Part shown: positions 59,793-64,000 of the stretch, in pieces
Layout: every line of letters starts with the position of its first letter
Numbering within the stretch: the stretch's first letter is position 1
From: Cepaea nemoralis
Lineage: Eukaryota > Mollusca > Gastropoda > Stylommatophora > Helicidae
Reading direction: 5' to 3'
Length of the DNA: 64,000 nt
Assembly (NCBI GenBank): GCA_014155875.1
Contig: JACEFZ010024489.1
Coordinates: 479,501 to 543,500 of the forward strand
The notes under the pieces: generated by a model
Told to the model about the DNA's origin: nothing
What the model saw: only the letters and a program-made list of their open reading frames with translations
Databases searched by the model: none
Program-made: the position numbers and the translations under genes

Positions 59793-60177
59793 AAAAATAT
59801 ATATATATAATTTACGGGTCCGAGATGAAGTTCATAATTTTAAATGTATTACAGCGTAGCCAGACAACCAGCGTTCAATGTTGAATATTTTACGTGTTTG
59901 ACGGGATTGGCCTTATGCCAAGAACTCCGCGTTGTTAAACTAGGACTGTTCAGAGGTGTCTCAAAATGTGGGTTATTTCATGAAACCTGATTAATATGTT
60001 GTTGTTGTTTTTTTTTTTAAATCTTACCACTTATCGCTAACATTGAAATGTGTGAATATTTTTCAATGGGATTGAATGCGAAATTGTGCATACACTTCAA
60101 AGCATCGCTATGAAGTTGTACACATATTTTTGTCAAGAAGCTGATCGCAGGAAACTGTTTTATCTATTACAAATTCC
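59793..60177. other. No recognised feature
   Basis: AT-rich. Probably includes the left part of the transposon whose transposase follows, but no terminal repeat was identified. Confidence 0.4.
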
Positions 60178-61518
60178 GAAAAAAGAACAGAGCATGCATT
60201 GGGTTTGAGTAAACGGTCATTTCGTCAAGAGTGCAAAAATCTAGAATTAAACCACCACGCAATAACCAAACGGTAGGTAGAAAGGTTATTGTAGACAACT
60301 TTGACAAAGATGTCATAAGGCGAGCTATTATAAAAATGCTTTAAAAAGTCGCTTAAAAGTCGACAGGGTCGACTTCATTGCACCGGGTTCTATTCCATAT
60401 GGCGCGGTCTCTTTCCGCAGCGCGGAAAGAGTCGCACAAAGCACGAACTCCGCAGCTCTAGAAGTCTCCGAAAAATTTTGGATTTTATATCCAGGATTAT
60501 CCAGCATTATAAAAATGCTGGATGCCAAAGAAACAGCGACTGTAAGAAAACTTAGGGTTTGGTTGAGAAAGAACAATAACATAGAGCTATGCAAAACAAC
60601 TTTGTGGAAAATTATAAAGACATTATCTTCACTTTTAGAAAGTACAAGGGCGGTAGAAATATTCTTTGCGAGCAACCGCATTTATGAGCTATGAGAAGCA
60701 GATAACTACGTTAAATAAGGGAAATGCGCAAAGAAAATTATGGCATAGTGTGTTAGGATGAAATGTGGATCAATGCGCACCACACAAGTGATAAGGAATG
60801 GCAATCAGTGGATGGACAGATAAAGCGATATGTGCCCAATAGTATAGGACAGCTTTTGGTCATGGCCCATGCTGGTAATACGCATAATGGCTTACAACAG
60901 AATGCTGGGCTCGTGTTGGTATCAAAGCATACAGACAATAGGGATTATCATAATAAGATGAATGGTAATGTATTTAGAGATTGGCTTTAGAATACTGTGC
61001 TTCCATCCCTAGATAGACCGTCGTGTCCAATTATGAACAATGCATGATATCAATGTTGTTGCCCAAGAAGACAAAATACTTACAGCATCGAGCACAACGG
61101 GAGCAATAAAGATATGGCTCCGAATGGAAAACATAGCATTTCCAGAAACGTATTTCTAGCTAGAATTGTTGTCCCTTGTAAAACAGACGCCAAAAAGCAA
61201 GAAGTATCAAATCGACAAGTTGATAGAAGAGCATCGTCATGGGTGCTTGAGACTTCCGCCGTACCATTCTCATTTTAACCCTATAGAACTTGTGTGGGCT
61301 AAAATTAAAGGACAGGTGGCAGCTGACAATACTATATTCAAATTGTCTGACGTCAAGATACTAATCCAGTCCGCGCTATTAAATATTGATAAAAGTTACT
61401 GGAAAAATGTGAGGACCATGTGTTGAAAGAGGAAGAGGACTATTGGAGAAAGGATGGATTGAATTTTATGCAACCGAGAGCAGTCATCAACCTACTGGAA
61501 TCGTCCGACACAGATTAA
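60178..61518 (+). pseudogene. IS630/Tc1-like DDE transposase pseudogene
   Basis: Fragments in order: RTEHALGLSKRSFRQECKNL and VIVDNFDKDVIRRAI (N-terminal HTH region), an insertion (60341-60505), TATVRKLRVWLRKNNNIELC KTTLWKIIKTL, then DEMWINAHHTSDKEW (first catalytic Asp; 60750-60800), RYVPNSIGQLLVMAHAGNTH. The second catalytic block is damaged (PIMNNA then stop where relatives have an Asp), while LPPYHSHFNPIELVWAKIKG (61250) keeps the Glu. The end EEDYWRKDGLNFMQPR.. ESSDTD stops at about 61518. The copy is inactive. The family name is by motif only. Confidence 0.8.
60341..60505 (+). mobile_element. SINE-F, 165-bp form, with 14-bp target duplication
   Basis: ATTATAAAAATGCT flanks both sides (60327-60340, 60506-60519). 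The insert begins TTAAAAAGTCGCTTAAAAGT, contains GTCGACAGGGTCGACTTCAT and an inverted GGTCTCTTTCCGCAGCGCGG AAAGAG, and ends TATCCAGGATTATCCAGC. The 65-bp insertion at 25809-25873 has the same two ends. No Pol III boxes are evident. Confidence 0.85.
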
Positions 61519-62090
61519 GGTCTGAGCAGATCACAGACCTTAATCCACGTGCACACCAACTGGGATATTTTGCTACAAATATTCAGAAGAATTGCAGGCC
61601 CTAAACATTACAGCATCGGCATAAACAATACAACTTGTTAATGGCAACAGTTTGTATTCCACAGTGATGAATTTTCAATTCCGTGAGCCCTCAACGGTGA
61701 CAAACAACTGACATTGAAAAAACAAAAAGCTCTAGACGCATCGAATACCAACCGAAGAGTAATATTGCGGTGGGAACTGACATATTGTGGCATAACAAGA
61801 AACGTGAGAAGAAACACGTTGTCAAATGAGGGGACAACACACGAACATACGAATCATTCTATAAACTTCAATGAAAAGAGGACCAACATCTTGACCGTTA
61901 AGAATGAAGCCCACTACAGAGACATTCACAGCTATATTCGTCGTGCAAAACATGTAATCATGTTCCGTCTCAGCAGAGCAGACAATGCACCTACTCCCAT
62001 ACGAATCTGGATACGCCTTGTGTTTGTCATCCGAACTGGCGGGGGCATTGGCATTACTGTAAAACAAGTTTGTTAGCTAGAAATCACTAG
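61519..62090. other. Unassigned stretch with a 120-codon frame
   Basis: An open plus-strand frame at 61714-62076 (ERTNILTVKNEAHYRDIHS-like) has no recognisable domain and no start context of note. It could be the 3' flank of the transposon or a remnant of another one. Confidence 0.35.
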
Positions 62091-62094
62091 TTTT

Positions 62095-63662
62095 TCATCA
62101 AAACATCAAAGAAATGTCGCCGCTTTTCATGATTTAAGTTGCTTTTGGACCTATCAAAGACATATTCCTTGGGTGGGGGTAAATATAAGACGGCAGGAAA
62201 AATTTCATAACGATGCAACAGACAGTTTTCCAACGTAATTGATCGTGAATGACGGCTTTCATTTCTGGACATACTATAGTCTTTCCTCTTGAGCCTAAGG
62301 CGGCGCATAGAGCAGAAGTCATGGCCCTCCATGTCTGGCGGTTCGCTGCTACCTGTTGTAGATCTTGGATGTTTACTTGGCCGTTGAATGAGCCTTCTCT
62401 GTTGATGGTTCTACGCAGGGTCTCTCTTGGTCTTCCCCGTTTTCTTTTCCCTACTGGTGACCATATGAGGGCTTGGTAGGGGAGTCTTGTCTTGTCCTTC
62501 TGAGTACATGGCCGATGTAGTTCCAACGGCGTTTTCTTATAAAATTGGATACAATATCTTGCTTAGTCTCTTGTCTTATTTGCGCATTGGTTTTGAAATC
62601 TGTCCACTGGATGTTTAGAATTCTTCTAAGACATTTGTTCTCAAAATTGTCTAATTTTTTATCTAAAGCTACCGTTGATTTCCAACTCTCACATCCATAC
62701 GTTAGCACTGGAATCACACAAGAATTTAAGATTTTAAGTTTTGTATGTTGGCTGAGTGACTTTGACTTCCAGATGTTTGACAGTTTATTGAAGGCACCAG
62801 ATGCCAGTGAGATTCTAGATAATATTTCTGGTGTTGAGTCCCCTGTAGATGTCATTTTGCTTCCTAGGTATGTGAAGCTGTTGACTTTTTCAAGAACATG
62901 GTTGCTTAATTTTGTGTCGTCTGAACTGTTGGTAAGATCAATAGTTTTTGTTTTTGCGGTGTTAATTTGGTGACCAATTTGCCCTGAAACATTATGGAGA
63001 TGGTTTATTTTCTCTTGGGCATCTGAGTGTGTTGAATTCAAAAGCACTATGTCGTCGGCAAAGTCCAGGTCTTCTAGAATTTTGTCAACCCAATGGATAC
63101 CCATATTTGTGTTGTTTGTGCATTTGCGCATGACCCAGTCGATAGCTATTCCACAGAGCATCGGTGATAAGATACAACCATTTCACTCCTGTTTCCACTG
63201 AGAACCAGTCAGAGTTGCCTGATTCTGTTCTTACGCAGCAACGGTTCTCCTTATAGAAAGATTTTATGATGTTGGTATATTTGGTAGGAAAACCATAGAT
63301 GTTAAGTAGATTCCTAAGTGAAGGACGGTGGATACTGTCGAAGGCTTTTTGAAAGTCGACAAAGTTAGTGATTAATTTCGACTGGAATTCTACAGAGTCT
63401 TCAATGATTATACTAAGGATGAAAATGTGGTCTATACATGACCGTTTAGGTCTGAAGCCAGCTTGTTCTTCTCTGAGCCTTTCATCTATAGACTTTTTCA
63501 ATCTCTCAAGTAACATGCTACAAAAAAGTTTTCCTGGTACTGACAGTAGAGTGATACCACGCCAATTTTTACAATCAGACATATCACCATTTTTAGCAGT
63601 TTAAAAATTACACCATCCTTCCACTGTTGTGGTGGGGATTCGCTTTGCCAGATGTTTTCTTA
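62095..63662 (-). mobile_element. LINE reverse transcriptase, palm to C-terminus (minus strand)
   Basis: From 63662 down: SESPPQQWKDGVIFKL, SDCKNWRGITLLSVPGKLFC, LREEQAGFRPKRSCIDHIFI, FVDFQKAFDSIHRPSLRN, ENRCCVRTESGNSDWFSVET GVK; a frameshift near 63170; MLCGIAIDWVMRKCTNNT, LEDLDFADDIVLLNSTH (catalytic FADD, about 63055), VNSFTYLGSKMTSTG, PVLTYGCESWKSTVALDKKL, KCLRRILNIQWTDFKTNAQI; a further shift near 62520; GKRKRGRPRETLRRTI, AANRQTWRAMTSALCA. RTE-like by motif order. Only two frameshifts and few stops, so relatively young. Confidence 0.88.
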
Positions 63663-63699
63663 CTGGCTCATACTAAAAGAGACCAGTGAGCGGACACTG

Positions 63700-63990
63700 T
63701 GACTAAGTACTACAGGAGACAATTGAAAATCGTAAATTGATAAGAGAAATTAGACGTAGACAGTCAAAGATTTTGGACATATTATGAGAAGAAATGGATT
63801 GGAGAACTTAGTGACAACTGGCAAGATCGAAGAGAACAGACCAAGAGGAAGACCGAGAGGAAAATGCCTGGATGGCCTGGCCACATGGCATGGACGAGAC
63901 AGGAACACTGAACTGATCCACGACGCTGGTGATCTAGTGAAATGGCGGGTCATGACCGCCCACGCTTTCCAGCTTGGCACATGATTGATT
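63700..63990 (+). mobile_element. LINE 3' end with (TGAT)n tail
   Basis: VLQETIENRKLIREIRRRQS, KIFGHIMRRNGLENLVTTGK, RPRGRPRGKCLDGLATWHGR, DRNTELIHDAGDLVKWRVMT AHAFQLGT, stop, then GATTGATTGATT. An undamaged C-terminus, the reference for the fragments at 8690, 32226 and 44520. It lies head to head with the LINE at 62095-63662. Confidence 0.88.
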
Positions 63991-64000
63991 GATTGAGTTT

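Overview
The window is eukaryotic, and almost certainly from a metazoan. It holds spliceosomal exons with long introns, tRNA-derived SINEs, several lineages of non-LTR retrotransposon, hAT, mariner and pogo DNA transposons, a Ty3-type LTR element and very long microsatellites. The one host gene I can support encodes a PDGF/VEGF-type growth factor. Together with the repeat content this fits an invertebrate with a repeat-rich genome, most likely a lophotrochozoan such as a mollusc. That placement is inference, and nothing here fixes a species.

Host gene: three minus-strand exons at 27952-28143 (start codon and signal sequence), 24543-24963 (acidic pro-region) and 7115-7341 (first six cysteines of the cystine knot) join with matching phases. 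The introns are about 3.0 and 17.2 kb. The 17-kb intron appears to use a GC donor. The exon with the last two conserved cysteines was not found and probably lies left of the window. An upstream noncoding exon (candidate 29475-29583) is expected.

Layout. 0-2 kb: decayed Tigger/pogo transposon broken by LINE fragments. 2-7 kb: SINEs, an (AACT)n satellite and a mariner-type MITE. 7-28 kb: the gene, its introns packed with LINE 3' ends, SINEs and hAT MITEs with perfect 8-bp target duplications. 29-36 kb: microsatellite arrays, a twin-primed LINE and the second copy of a 1.9-kb unclassified repeat. 36.5-42 kb: a diverged segmental duplication. One copy carries an ORF1-only LINE insertion and the other keeps the empty site. 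39.5-44.4 kb: GA/GACA tracts linked to a recurring unit of about 60 bp, plus minisatellites. 44.5-52.8 kb: a rearranged LINE containing a nearly intact, young Ty3-type LTR retrotransposon that lacks integrase. 53-64 kb: LINE reverse-transcriptase remains, a 527-bp GAA/CAG array, a SINE whose tail has become a 50-bp tandem array, an RNase H-bearing LINE, a tandemly duplicated 0.6-kb unknown sequence, and an IS630/Tc1-like transposase pseudogene split by a short element.

The main themes are that mobile elements seed tandem repeats here (SINE tails become satellites) and that parasites of parasites are common (ORF1-only LINE, integrase-less LTR element, transposase-less MITEs). SINE-A to SINE-F are my own labels for families recognised within this window. 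Boundaries of SINEs and LINE fragments are approximate unless target-site duplications are quoted.
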